From NCBI GenBank assembly GCA_963550915.1, contig CAUVEB010000002.1, positions 94,824 through 158,823 of the forward strand: a DNA stretch of 64,000 nucleotides, in the 5' to 3' direction. How positions within the stretch are numbered: the stretch's first letter is position 1; every line of letters begins with the position of its first letter. Below, one piece after another: positions 9,601-17,180 of the stretch. The notes beneath the pieces were generated by a model. That model ran no database searches and was not told the DNA's origin. It saw only the letters and a list, made by a program, of their open reading frames with translations. A program made the position numbers and the translations under genes. The stretch comes from Caviibacter sp963550915 (GTDB lineage Bacteria; Fusobacteriota; Fusobacteriia; Fusobacteriales; Leptotrichiaceae).

Positions 9601-10129
9601 CTGATTTTTCTTGTACATTTGCTTTTTGTCCAATAGCATATGAATTTAATGAATATGTTTCTGCGTGATCTCCTATTGCATACGAACTTGTAGCTTCTTT
9701 TTTAACTTTTGCATTCCAGCCTATTGCATATGCATGTTCTGCATCGTCTCCTATTTCAGCGTAATGTCCTATTGCATATGAATGTTTTGAACGATTTCCT
9801 ATTGTTGAATCTCCACCTAGTATATAAGCAAAGTCTGATTCTGTTCCAATTTCTGAACGATAACCAACAGAATACGCCCCTTTTGATCTAGATTTTGATC
9901 CACTTCCTATGGCATAAGCTTCCTCTTTTGTGGCTTCAGCTTTGTTACCTATTGCTAGAGAGTTTACAGCCCCCGGTGTCGGTATACCGTTTGCTAATGC
10001 TGCTCCTTCTACTGCTCCTGCTTGTAATAAAGCCCCGCTAATTAAAAAAATCACAAGCATTTTACCTGTTATACTTACCTTGTTTTTCAAGCTTCTTTTC
10101 ATCCACTTGTAAATTTCATTTTTCCCCAT
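6680..10129 (-). CDS. Trimeric autotransporter adhesin with YadA anchor and C-terminal OmpA domain
   Basis: A 1149-residue surface protein. In order: an extended signal peptide (charged residues 1-25, hydrophobic core to about 40); a YadA/Hia-type head of about 18 repeats of roughly 14 residues with the YAIG motif (about 50-345); a stalk with AVNGSQLH/AVNGGQLH neck-type motifs (about 400-860); and a YadA anchor beginning SGAVAQAMAMANIPQV near residue 880, ending about 955. The protein does not stop at the barrel. It continues into a Leu/Asn-heptad coiled coil (about 965-1000), a Val/Glu/Pro linker, and an OmpA-family peptidoglycan-binding domain (about 1030-1145) with GHTDSDGSHAYNDKLSLQRA and NRRVEL, which carry the family's Asp and Arg. 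Known of the families: the trimeric barrel exports the head and OmpA domains bind the cell wall. Inferred: a surface adhesin tethered to peptidoglycan. It has its own promoter and terminator. Confidence 0.93.
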   Translation of the reverse strand: MGKNEIYKWMKRSLKNKVSITGKMLVIFLISGALLQAGAVEGAALANGIPTPGAVNSLAIGNKAEATKEEAYAIGSGSKSRSKGAYSVGYRSEIGTESDFAYILGGDSTIGNRSKHSYAIGHYAEIGDDAEHAYAIGWNAKVKKEATSSYAIGDHAETYSLNSYAIGQKANVQEKSDNAYAIGHLSKVEKNAQHSYTLGSHAKIGQGASSAYALGYESEALARQSYAIGHKASTKSESSYAFGDEAKVHEGSDYGYAIGHRAEVDRNSKYSYAIGHEAKVGAGVENVYAIGREAKAMAKNSLVFGSNSMVDSKAENTIAIGHNIGDANHNKGATEKNSVYLGNNSWHGEKNDTTIGTGSYANTNINGVTFNGYAGMNAYGVVTVGSKGQERRIQNVAAGWIDPKSTDAVNGSQLHAVAKKLTGDLKNVVKYDNDSHTSITLNSGGTTIKNVATPTQDNDAANKKYVDDQIKKVNNGSGTLMYEGDTGNSKIDLKTQKLKLKGDNKNTKTEVLADGTVKFSLKDILSLNKLKIDGTNGYITGLANTTWNKNSVVDNRAASEGQLKQVEEGLDKKITQNSTNIQNNTQKITKIENELKDVVKYDKGSDKGKITLEGKNGGTTIDKVKDGKVEAGSQEAVNGGQLHKVEEKIKNNTTNIQNNTTNIEKNKTEINNIKKDLENVVKYDKGSDKGKITLEGKNGGTTIDKVKDGKVEAGSQEAVNGGQLHKVEEKIKDINNTLTDKGLTFKGNDGQHKAKLGSEFNIKGSNTLSENDAEDKNIRTSLKGNTLHMQFAKRPDFEKVTAGKGPDKVSIGDDGVQIGDKTYVSKDGLNANGKKITNVADGTADSDAVNYGQLKKMMQNNGNVDEKIKTLDSKLSGAVAQAMAMANIPQVGDNKLFSIGVGGAYYNKQGGFAVGVSGTEPSNTFIYKISAGVDTKKQWSIGAGFNLNFGTNKKANINNECCDLSNEKVKRLENENKNMKEQINDLKDLVKQLMNKIDQKPQIVEVEKVVEKVVEVPKVIEKKILVACFSTEKKCVIHGFAVDGRVPSKEEQKQLRDVASKINAFAESGTMSIVGHTDSDGSHAYNDKLSLQRATTVSRLLKEAGLSEALTVKEITGKGKREPMATNSTRVGKYLNRRVELLFDDIVIK
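7934..8340 (-). repeat. Tandem intragenic repeat in the adhesin stalk (246-bp period)
   Basis: The blocks 7934-8094 and 8180-8340 are nearly identical over about 161 bases (a few mismatches, for example aattg against agctg). The period of 246 bases equals 82 codons, so copy gain or loss keeps frame. Each block encodes a stalk module with KYDKGSDKGKITLEGKNGG and the AVNGGQLHKVEEKIK neck motif. Confidence 0.85.
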
Positions 10130-10160
10130 AAATATACTCCCATACTTTTAATCTTGATTT

Positions 10161-10188
10161 ATTATACCCCCCCCGTGTGTTTTGTCAA
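10161..10188 (-). promoter_or_regulatory. Adhesin promoter with G8 tract in the spacer (probable phase-variable switch)
   Basis: On the minus strand, TTGACA (10183-10188) and TATAAT (10161-10166) both match consensus exactly. The 16-base spacer ends in eight consecutive G (C8 at 10167-10174 on the plus strand). A homopolymer between -35 and -10 changes spacer length by slippage. G9 would give the optimal 17. The ATG lies about 30 bases downstream behind GGGAG. Confidence 0.85.
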
Positions 10189-10220
10189 GTAAACATTGGT
10201 AAAGCGTCGTTTTCTTGTGG

Positions 10221-10250
10221 TTTACTTTTATATCTTTTTCGTGTTAAAAT
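10221..10250 (+). promoter_or_regulatory. Candidate promoter for the NUDIX-uppS-cdsA cluster
   Basis: TTTACT (10221-10226), 18-base spacer, TAAAAT (10245-10250) with a TG extension (TGTTAAAAT). It lies 19 bases before the NUDIX ATG and is divergent from the adhesin promoter. Confidence 0.5.
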
Positions 10251-10268
10251 GTATTATTAGGAGTGATT

Positions 10269-10682
10269 ATGGATATTAATTTTAATTATGGTGATATAAC
10301 CTTAAATGTAAGGGTTGCAGGAGTGTATATTGAAAATGGTAAGGTATTAATGAGTAGACATAAAAATTCTACTTTTAAAAATTTACCAGGTGGACGTATA
10401 AAACTTGGTGAAGATAGTATAACTGCTTTAAAACGTGAATATATGGAAGAGCTCGATAAGGAAATAGAAATAATATCTGAGCCTTTAATTTTAGAAAATT
10501 TTTATAAAAGAAATAATATTAATTACCATGAATATCTTTTTATATATATAATTAATATTGATAATGTTGATAATTTTATTAAAGATGATTTAATTTTTAG
10601 TATGGAAGATAAAGATGAAATTTTAAAAATGGATATAAGACCAATAAGGGTAAAAGAGTTTTTACTGGAGATGATGAAATGA
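10269..10682 (+). CDS. NUDIX hydrolase
   Basis: A 137-residue NUDIX-fold pyrophosphohydrolase. The Nudix box is clear: GRIKLGE, seven residues, then REYMEEL, so the metal-binding Glu residues are present. Substrate unknown; NUDIX enzymes act on nucleoside diphosphates linked to another moiety. I start at ATG 10269, five bases after AGGAG. The alternative GTG at 10263 overlaps the ribosome site. The stop overlaps the uppS ATG (ATGA), so it is coupled to uppS. Confidence 0.85.
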   Translation: MDINFNYGDITLNVRVAGVYIENGKVLMSRHKNSTFKNLPGGRIKLGEDSITALKREYMEELDKEIEIISEPLILENFYKRNNINYHEYLFIYIINIDNVDNFIKDDLIFSMEDKDEILKMDIRPIRVKEFLLEMMK

Positions 10683-11371
10683 AAAATATACCAAAACATA
10701 TAGCCATTATTATGGACGGTAATGGAAGATGGGGAATAAAGAATAAAAATAGTAGAAGTGCAGGACATATAGCTGGGGCTAAAGTCTTAGAAGATGTAAT
10801 AGCTAAATGTCTTGAGCTTGGCATTTCTTATCTATCTGTATATGCTTTTTCAACAGAGAACTGGAACAGATCTACTCTTGAAGTAAATGCTATTTTAAAG
10901 CTATTTTCTTCCTATCTGGATAATAAAAAAGATGATTTAATGAATAAAGGAATAAAACTTGTTATTTCTGGAAGTCGTGAAAGAATACCTGATAAACTTT
11001 TAAAAAAAATAGATGATACTTGTAATTATCTTAGTAAAAATGAAAAAATGACTTTTAATATATGTTTTAACTATGGTGGAAGGCAAGAAATAGTAGACGG
11101 TATAAACAAGATAATACAAGATAAAAAAGAAAAAATTGATATAGATACATTTAAAAATTATTTATACAATCCTCAAATACCCGATCCTGATCTTGTGATT
11201 AGAACAGGTGGAGAATTTAGAATAAGTAATTTTTTACTCTGGCAAATATCATATAGTGAGCTATATTTCAAAGATGTACTATGGCCTGATTTTACTAAGG
11301 ATGACCTTATTTTAGCAATCAATTACTATATGTCTAAAGACAGAAGATACGGAGGTTTAAATGCTAAATAG
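10679..11371 (+). CDS. uppS: Isoprenyl transferase (undecaprenyl diphosphate synthase)
   Basis: A cis-prenyltransferase that adds isopentenyl units to farnesyl diphosphate to make the C55 lipid carrier of peptidoglycan and glycan synthesis. At 230 residues it is full length. Motifs: IAIIMDGNGRWG (catalytic Asp and diphosphate loop, residues 8-19), YAFSTENW, and the C-terminal DLVIRTGGEFRISNFLLWQ. It overlaps the NUDIX gene by four bases and cdsA by eleven, so lipid-carrier and phospholipid-precursor synthesis are in one transcript. Confidence 0.95.
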   Translation: MKNIPKHIAIIMDGNGRWGIKNKNSRSAGHIAGAKVLEDVIAKCLELGISYLSVYAFSTENWNRSTLEVNAILKLFSSYLDNKKDDLMNKGIKLVISGSRERIPDKLLKKIDDTCNYLSKNEKMTFNICFNYGGRQEIVDGINKIIQDKKEKIDIDTFKNYLYNPQIPDPDLVIRTGGEFRISNFLLWQISYSELYFKDVLWPDFTKDDLILAINYYMSKDRRYGGLNAK

Positions 11372-12194
11372 ACTTTTTTTATTTTTTTTCATTCCACTTT
11401 TAATGTATATATTTGCGAGTGGTAATATTAGTTTTCTATTTTTCACAGAAGTTGTAATAATGTTTGCACTTTATGAGCTTTATGATATGTTTAATAGAAA
11501 AGGAATTGAAGTATATAGATATTATGGGCTGTTAATTGCATTTTTACTTCCACTTGTAATATTTTTCAAAAAAAATCCAGTAGCACTTTTAACTGTTTCT
11601 GTGTTAGTAATTGCAACTATTCAAATTAGTACAAACAAGATAGAACAAACTACAAAAAAATTATCATTTACATACTTTGGTATACTTTATGTAGGTGTTT
11701 CTTTTTCATATATATTAAAGATTAAAGAACTTCAAAATGGTGGAATACTATTATTATTCCTATTCTGTCTAATATGGGCTTGTGATACTTTTGCATACAT
11801 TTTTGGCATTTCTTTTGGTAAGCATAAATTTTCAAAAATATCACCGAATAAGTCTATAGAAGGTCTTGTTGGAGGATTTTTAGGGGTTCTTACTATCTCT
11901 ATTAGTTTTGAACATATTTATTATTACATCTCATTAGCGTTATCAAGATATATTAAATATACTCCTGTAAAACTTCATATATTTGACTTAGATTTTAAGG
12001 TAGTAATTTTTGCAATAATAATTACAGCACTTGCAGTATTAGGAGATTTATTTGAATCAAAACTAAAAAGAGAGTTTGGTGTAAAAGATAGTGGTACTAT
12101 ACTTTTAGGACATGGTGGTTTTTTAGATAGATTTGATAGTGCCTTATTTGTACTACCAATAGCTTTTTATCTTTTAAAATACTTAATTAAATAG
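11361..12194 (+). CDS. cdsA: Phosphatidate cytidylyltransferase
   Basis: An integral membrane enzyme that makes CDP-diacylglycerol from phosphatidate and CTP, the branch point of phospholipid synthesis. The 277-residue protein has seven to eight hydrophobic segments and ends in the CDS signature (GVKDSGTILLGHGGFLDRFD). GGAGG lies five bases before the ATG inside the uppS end. The uppS-cdsA order is conserved in many bacteria. Confidence 0.93.
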   Translation: MLNRLFLFFFIPLLMYIFASGNISFLFFTEVVIMFALYELYDMFNRKGIEVYRYYGLLIAFLLPLVIFFKKNPVALLTVSVLVIATIQISTNKIEQTTKKLSFTYFGILYVGVSFSYILKIKELQNGGILLLFLFCLIWACDTFAYIFGISFGKHKFSKISPNKSIEGLVGGFLGVLTISISFEHIYYYISLALSRYIKYTPVKLHIFDLDFKVVIFAIIITALAVLGDLFESKLKREFGVKDSGTILLGHGGFLDRFDSALFVLPIAFYLLKYLIK

Positions 12195-12202
12195 AGGTTT
12201 TT

Positions 12203-13609
12203 ATGGATTATAGAATTAGTGTATTTATTAAAAAAGAATATAGCTTAGATGATATAAAGATAATGGAATTTTTAGAAAACATTAAAAAAGAGTTTACCAA
12301 TATTAAGGAAAACTATATTTTCTATGAAAACAAAACTATTGAATATTACAGTCCTCTTGCTGTTAATTGTTATCTTAAGTATCATATATCAAAAAGTGAT
12401 AAAATTAAGATTAAAAACTTTTTAGATAAATATGCTTTTATTGATAAATACACCATAGTTTTGGATAATAAGAAAAGAGATGAAAATAGTGAGTTACTTA
12501 TTGAGTGTAACCAAATTAATAGGCTTGTTTCTAGTATTGACAAGCTATTTTTCATACGTCGTGAATTTCAAGAAATGACAAAGTTTATAGACTCATCTCA
12601 AAAAACAAAATATGAAAATCTACTAAAAGAGTTATCTTATACAAAGTATGCATTAAAAAATGAAACTTTAAATTTAAGGGTAATAGATCTAAATTTTGAG
12701 TTAAAGAAAATAGGGAATAACCTAAGAGAATATGGTCAACTGTTTGGACTTGATTTAAAATTTAATTTTATTATAAAAGACCTATTTCTTGATAAAACTC
12801 TTTTTTCAAAAATTAAATCTCCACTTACTGATGTAATATACAATATCATATTAAGTGAGGTTGATAGAAAAAACATGTCACTTAATTATACAAATAGTAG
12901 TACATACAACATATATATAGAGATGAAGCAAGAGTTTGACACAGTTAAACTTTCTATAACTGCTGATAATTACAAACTTGATTTTGATGAAATACTAGAT
13001 AAACTTAAAAATCAAAATATTATAGATGATAATAGTCTATATACAAAAAATGAGATATATAACTTAATTTTTACTAAAGGTTTTTTAGGTTCTTCTAAAA
13101 ATGAAGAGAAAAAACAACAAGAATTATCTCTACTTAATTTATATAACACTGTTTTAGCTTTAAATGGGATTATGTATATAAAAAGCGATGATAATGATGT
13201 TGTTACGTATATAGCAAAAATTCCTTTAAAGTTTGTCATATTAAATGCTGATATAGTAAAAGTTAAAAATGCATATTTTGCTATTGAAAGTAGGATAATA
13301 AAAGAGGTTTCAGAATTTGATGAAAAAAATATATTGTATATAAATGATGTTATGTATTACATACAAAACGGTGTTGAACTTCCTGTAATTAAGTATAATG
13401 AAAATGCAAATACAGCACTAACTATTATGATAAATAATGAGTTATACATATTTTTAGTAGACAGTGTTTTATACAAAGAACAAATTTATGTTAGAACTCT
13501 TGAAATAGAAAATGATAAATATATAGGCGATTGTCTATTAAGGGATAACAAAAGAGCGTATGTAATAGACTTCAACTTTCTTATAAAAGGTGTTAAAAAT
13601 GAAAAATAA
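12203..13609 (+). CDS. CheA-like protein lacking kinase motifs (P2-P3-P4-P5 layout)
   Basis: A 468-residue protein recognised by layout rather than strong identity. Residues 1-90 (YRISVFIKKEYSL...) resemble a CheA P2-type ferredoxin-like domain. Residues 97-175 resemble the P3 dimerisation helices, with LKNETLNLRVIDLNFELKKI matching the CheA LQ..vM.iRMvPi..vF stretch. Residues 196-345 occupy the HATPase position: LDKTLFSKIKSPLTDVIYNI matches the N-box region, but the G1 (DDGRG) and G2 (GRGVGMDVV) motifs are gone. Residues 346-465 read as a CheW-like P5 domain, ending FLVDSVLYKEQIYVRTLE and a VIDFNFLI strand. ATP binding is therefore doubtful. It overlaps the next gene, which carries the HPt-like part. 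I infer a divergent, split chemosensory kinase relic or scaffold; function unknown. Confidence 0.6.
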   Translation: MDYRISVFIKKEYSLDDIKIMEFLENIKKEFTNIKENYIFYENKTIEYYSPLAVNCYLKYHISKSDKIKIKNFLDKYAFIDKYTIVLDNKKRDENSELLIECNQINRLVSSIDKLFFIRREFQEMTKFIDSSQKTKYENLLKELSYTKYALKNETLNLRVIDLNFELKKIGNNLREYGQLFGLDLKFNFIIKDLFLDKTLFSKIKSPLTDVIYNIILSEVDRKNMSLNYTNSSTYNIYIEMKQEFDTVKLSITADNYKLDFDEILDKLKNQNIIDDNSLYTKNEIYNLIFTKGFLGSSKNEEKKQQELSLLNLYNTVLALNGIMYIKSDDNDVVTYIAKIPLKFVILNADIVKVKNAYFAIESRIIKEVSEFDEKNILYINDVMYYIQNGVELPVIKYNENANTALTIMINNELYIFLVDSVLYKEQIYVRTLEIENDKYIGDCLLRDNKRAYVIDFNFLIKGVKNEK

Positions 13610-14669
13610 TGATATTTCAAACATATTAACAAATGATATAGAGATTATTAAACAGATCTCAAATTTCTTACTTCAAGTAGTAAATCCTGAAAATGTTGAT
13701 TTTCAGTTTTGTATAAAAAAGATAAATAAGCTTGAAAATGACACTCTTTTTATTAAAAATATACGAAATATAGACTTGCTTAGTAATATTAAGAAAATAT
13801 TTTTAACTATTGATAGAAATAAGCTTACTTTTTATGAATTTAAGTATAATCTATTTTCTGTACTATCAAAGCTTGAACTTTTATATGTCAGTTACCTAAA
13901 AATTGGTATTGATAATATTAAAAATGAAAATTTAGAAAATGAGCTTAATGAGTTTGACAAAAGTTTTTCAGATGATCTTAAATTAAGAAATATTAACAAG
14001 GTTTATTACTATATTAAAATAACACTTGATACAAATATTTCATATTTTTATTTATCAAGAAAAAATGTGTTACTTCATCTAAAAGAATATGGTAAGCCAT
14101 ATAACTATACACCTTATGAATTAGATGATGACTCTTGTAATTATTTCATATTTGATTATACGGCAGATAAAAATGTTAATGTAAATGAAATCTTACAAAA
14201 TTTAAAGCAAAATGATGATGCAATTATAGACTTTAGTGTATTTCAAGTAAATTCAGAAAATAATATATATAATATTAAATTTTTTATTGATGATGATACA
14301 AATAAGCATTCATGCATACTATTAAACAAGCTTGAATTTATTGATTTACTTCATTATAGCGACTTTTATGATGCATATATTGAAGCTAAAAATAGAAGAC
14401 ACATAATAGATAAGTTAATGAAATTTAATGCTAAGCATGTTGACTTAATCTTATTAAAAAAGATAAGTGATAGAGAAGTTAAAGTTTTTTTACCTAATGG
14501 ATTAAATAAAAACAATATTGAAAAGATTAAAAAATTATTTGAGTACATACTAATAGATAAGACCGTTACAGACATTTTGTACTTTGGCAATATTGACTTT
14601 TATGGGCTACAAATGTTAAAATACCTTGGTAAAAGATATAATACTGAATTTAGTGATTTAAATAACTAA
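13599..14669 (+). CDS. HPt/P2-like protein with possible STAS C-terminus, partner of the CheA-like protein
   Basis: A 356-residue protein with no confident family by eye. Residues 9-105 are a helical bundle with the spacing of a CheA HPt (P1) domain, but the phospho-accepting His of HTLKG is not found. Residues 133-215 (VYYYIKITLDTNISYFYLSR..) resemble the CheA P2-type domain. Residues 292-350 (VKVFLPNGLNKNNIEKIKKL to DFYGLQMLKYLGKRY) have a STAS-like strand-helix pattern. I start at ATG 13599 behind AAGGTG; this overlaps the upstream gene by eleven bases. A GTG at 13590 lies in the ribosome site. Together with its neighbour it would make up one CheA in two parts. Lys/Asn richness fits the surrounding genes. 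Confidence 0.45.
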   Translation: MKNNDISNILTNDIEIIKQISNFLLQVVNPENVDFQFCIKKINKLENDTLFIKNIRNIDLLSNIKKIFLTIDRNKLTFYEFKYNLFSVLSKLELLYVSYLKIGIDNIKNENLENELNEFDKSFSDDLKLRNINKVYYYIKITLDTNISYFYLSRKNVLLHLKEYGKPYNYTPYELDDDSCNYFIFDYTADKNVNVNEILQNLKQNDDAIIDFSVFQVNSENNIYNIKFFIDDDTNKHSCILLNKLEFIDLLHYSDFYDAYIEAKNRRHIIDKLMKFNAKHVDLILLKKISDREVKVFLPNGLNKNNIEKIKKLFEYILIDKTVTDILYFGNIDFYGLQMLKYLGKRYNTEFSDLNN

Positions 14670-14686
14670 GTTCTTATGGAGGGATT

Positions 14687-17152
14687 ATGCAAGCAATTAC
14701 AAAAGAGCAATTAAAAGAAAAAATTGAACTTGCTCTAAGAAGACAATATGGAAAAACTGTAGAAGAAGCTCATGAATATGAAATTTATTATGCCGTTGCT
14801 AGAGCTACAATGGATGATATTGTTGAAAAATGGTACAACTGTAAAAAATCACAAGTACAAGCTAAAGTAAAGCAAATGTACTACTTATCAGCTGAATTTT
14901 TAATGGGTAGATATTTGAGTAATAACTTAATAAATTTACAATACGATAAAATAGTAAAAGAAGTTTTAGCTGATTTAAATGTTGACATAGACAAATTAGA
15001 AGATAAGGAAATGGACGCAGGACTTGGAAATGGTGGTCTTGGTAGACTTGCAGCTTGTTTTCTTGACTCACTTGCAACATTAAATTTACCAGGGCATGGA
15101 TATGGTTTAAGATACAAATATGGAATGTTTGAGCAAAAGATTGAAAACGGTTTCCAAGTAGAATATCCAGATGATTGGACTAAATATGGTACACCTTGGT
15201 CAATTAAAAGACTTGATAGATCTTTTGAAGTTAAATTTGGTGGACAAATTGAAATTCATAAAGATGAAGTTGGAAAAGATTATTATAAGAGAGTTAATAC
15301 AGAAAATGTAAAAGCTATAGCTTATGATGTACCTATTATAGGGTATGGAAATGGTGTTGTTAATACTCTTAGACTATGGGAAGCTAGATCTCCTGAAGGA
15401 TTTGATCTTCAATTATTCAATGCACAAAAATATATATCAGCATCTGAAAAAGCAATTGAAGCTGAAGATATCTCAAGAGTTCTTTATCCAAATGACACTG
15501 AAAGAAGTGGAAAATGGCTTAGATTAAAACAACAATATTTCTTCACATCTGCTTCAATACAAGATATAGTTAGAAGATATAAGTCTACATATGGTAATAA
15601 TTTTGATAAATTTGCTGATAAAGTAGCAATACAACTTAATGATACTCACCCAGTAGTAGCTATACCTGAACTTATGAGAATTTTCTTAGACCAAGAAAAA
15701 TTAAGTTGGGATGAAGCTTGGGAAATATCAAAAAAAGTTTTTGCATACACAAACCACACTATCTTATCAGAAGCTCTTGAAAAATGGGATATTACATTAA
15801 TTCAACCATTACTTCCTAGAATTTATCAAATAATTGAAGAAATAAACAGAAGATTTGTTACTGAATTAAAAGATAAATACAGCAACGACTTTGATAAGAT
15901 AAACAAAATGAGCATAATCGCAAATGGACAAGTAAAAATGGCTTGGCTTGCAATTGTAGGTTCTCATAAAGTAAATGGAGTTGCAAAGCTTCATACTGAA
16001 ATATTAAAAAATCAAGAATTAAAAGACTGGTATGAATTATATCCTGAAAAATTCTTAAATAAAACTAACGGTATAACTCAAAGAAGATGGCTACTTAAGG
16101 CTAACCCTGAACTTGCTGAGTTTATATCATCTCTAATTGGAGATAAATGGATAACAAATCTATCAGAACTTAAAAATCTTGAAAAATATGTTGATGATGA
16201 AAAAGTATTAGCAAGATTACTTGAAATAAAACTTGATAATAAGAAAAAACTTGCTAAATATATATTAGATACAACAGGTGTTGAAGTAAATCCTAACTCA
16301 ATATTTGATATACAAGTTAAGAGATTACATGAATATAAAAGACAATTACTTAACATATTACATGTAATGGATCTATATAACAGATTAAAACAAAATCCAT
16401 TACTTGATATAGAGCCTAAAACTTTCATATTTGCTGGAAAATCTGCACCAGGTTATAGAAGAGCTAAGGGTATTATTAAATTAATTAATACTGTTGCACA
16501 AACTATTAATAATGACGCAAGTATAAACAACAAGATTAAAGTAGTATTCTTAGAAAACTACCGTGTATCACTTGCAGAAAAAATATTCCCAGCAGCTGAT
16601 TTATCAGAACAAATATCTACAGCTAGTAAAGAGGCATCTGGTACTGGTAATATGAAATTCATGTTAAATGGTGGTATGACTATAGGAACTATGGACGGTG
16701 CTAATATTGAAATAGTACAAGAAGCAGGACAAGAAAATGCTTTCATATTTGGACTTAGCTCAGATGAAGTACAAAGACTTGAAAGTTGGAGTAAATACAA
16801 TCCAATGGAAGAATACTATGTAGTTGACGGATTAAAAGAAGTTATAGATCAATTAACTGATGGTACTTATGATGATAATTACACTGGATTATTTAGAGAA
16901 ATAAGCAACTCACTACTATACGGTGTTGACGGTAATAGACCTGATACTTACTTTGTATTAAAAGATTTTGCACAATATAGAGAAGCTCAACAAAAAGCAT
17001 CTAAAGCTTATGCAGATAAAACAAAATGGGCTAAGATGATGCTTATGAATATTGCAAATTCAGGTAAATTCACATCAGATAGAACTATAGATGAATACGC
17101 AAAAGAAATATGGAATATTAAACCATACGAAGTAAATAACTATATAAAATAA
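14687..17152 (+). CDS. glgP: Glycogen/maltodextrin phosphorylase
   Basis: A PLP enzyme that releases glucose-1-phosphate from alpha-1,4-glucan ends. The 821-residue length is standard. The family signature EASGTGNMKF holds the PLP-binding Lys at residue 657. DAGLGNGGLGRLAACFLDSL (near 105) and NGITQRRWL (near 460) are also classic. GGAGGG precedes the ATG. It closes the transcript that includes the CheA-like pair and ends at a strong hairpin. Codon use is more even than in its two upstream neighbours, suggesting higher expression. Confidence 0.97.
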   Translation: MQAITKEQLKEKIELALRRQYGKTVEEAHEYEIYYAVARATMDDIVEKWYNCKKSQVQAKVKQMYYLSAEFLMGRYLSNNLINLQYDKIVKEVLADLNVDIDKLEDKEMDAGLGNGGLGRLAACFLDSLATLNLPGHGYGLRYKYGMFEQKIENGFQVEYPDDWTKYGTPWSIKRLDRSFEVKFGGQIEIHKDEVGKDYYKRVNTENVKAIAYDVPIIGYGNGVVNTLRLWEARSPEGFDLQLFNAQKYISASEKAIEAEDISRVLYPNDTERSGKWLRLKQQYFFTSASIQDIVRRYKSTYGNNFDKFADKVAIQLNDTHPVVAIPELMRIFLDQEKLSWDEAWEISKKVFAYTNHTILSEALEKWDITLIQPLLPRIYQIIEEINRRFVTELKDKYSNDFDKINKMSIIANGQVKMAWLAIVGSHKVNGVAKLHTEILKNQELKDWYELYPEKFLNKTNGITQRRWLLKANPELAEFISSLIGDKWITNLSELKNLEKYVDDEKVLARLLEIKLDNKKKLAKYILDTTGVEVNPNSIFDIQVKRLHEYKRQLLNILHVMDLYNRLKQNPLLDIEPKTFIFAGKSAPGYRRAKGIIKLINTVAQTINNDASINNKIKVVFLENYRVSLAEKIFPAADLSEQISTASKEASGTGNMKFMLNGGMTIGTMDGANIEIVQEAGQENAFIFGLSSDEVQRLESWSKYNPMEEYYVVDGLKEVIDQLTDGTYDDNYTGLFREISNSLLYGVDGNRPDTYFVLKDFAQYREAQQKASKAYADKTKWAKMMLMNIANSGKFTSDRTIDEYAKEIWNIKPYEVNNYIK

Positions 17153-17154
17153 TA

Positions 17155-17179
17155 AAAAGAGAGCAAGCTCTCTTTTTTT
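17155..17179. terminator. Bidirectional terminator between glgP and the LCP gene
   Basis: Stem GAGAG/CTCTC (17159-17163 with 17168-17172) with flanking A and T runs, so it can end both the plus-strand glgP transcript (seven T) and the minus-strand LCP transcript (A-run before it). Confidence 0.85.
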
Positions 17180-17180
17180 G

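Noticed and set aside
9180..9960. Regular short repeats (cctattgcatatg-like) resembling a CRISPR array on the plus strand
   Set aside because: They are the codons of the YAIG head repeats of the adhesin on the minus strand; spacing follows the protein period and the frame is open throughout.
14565..14630. YFGNIDFYG motif in the HPt-like protein as a TOPRIM/JetD (Wadjet) signature
   Set aside because: Only this short string resembles it; the TOPRIM acidic residues and upstream JetD parts are missing, no JetABC genes are nearby, and a STAS-like pattern fits better.
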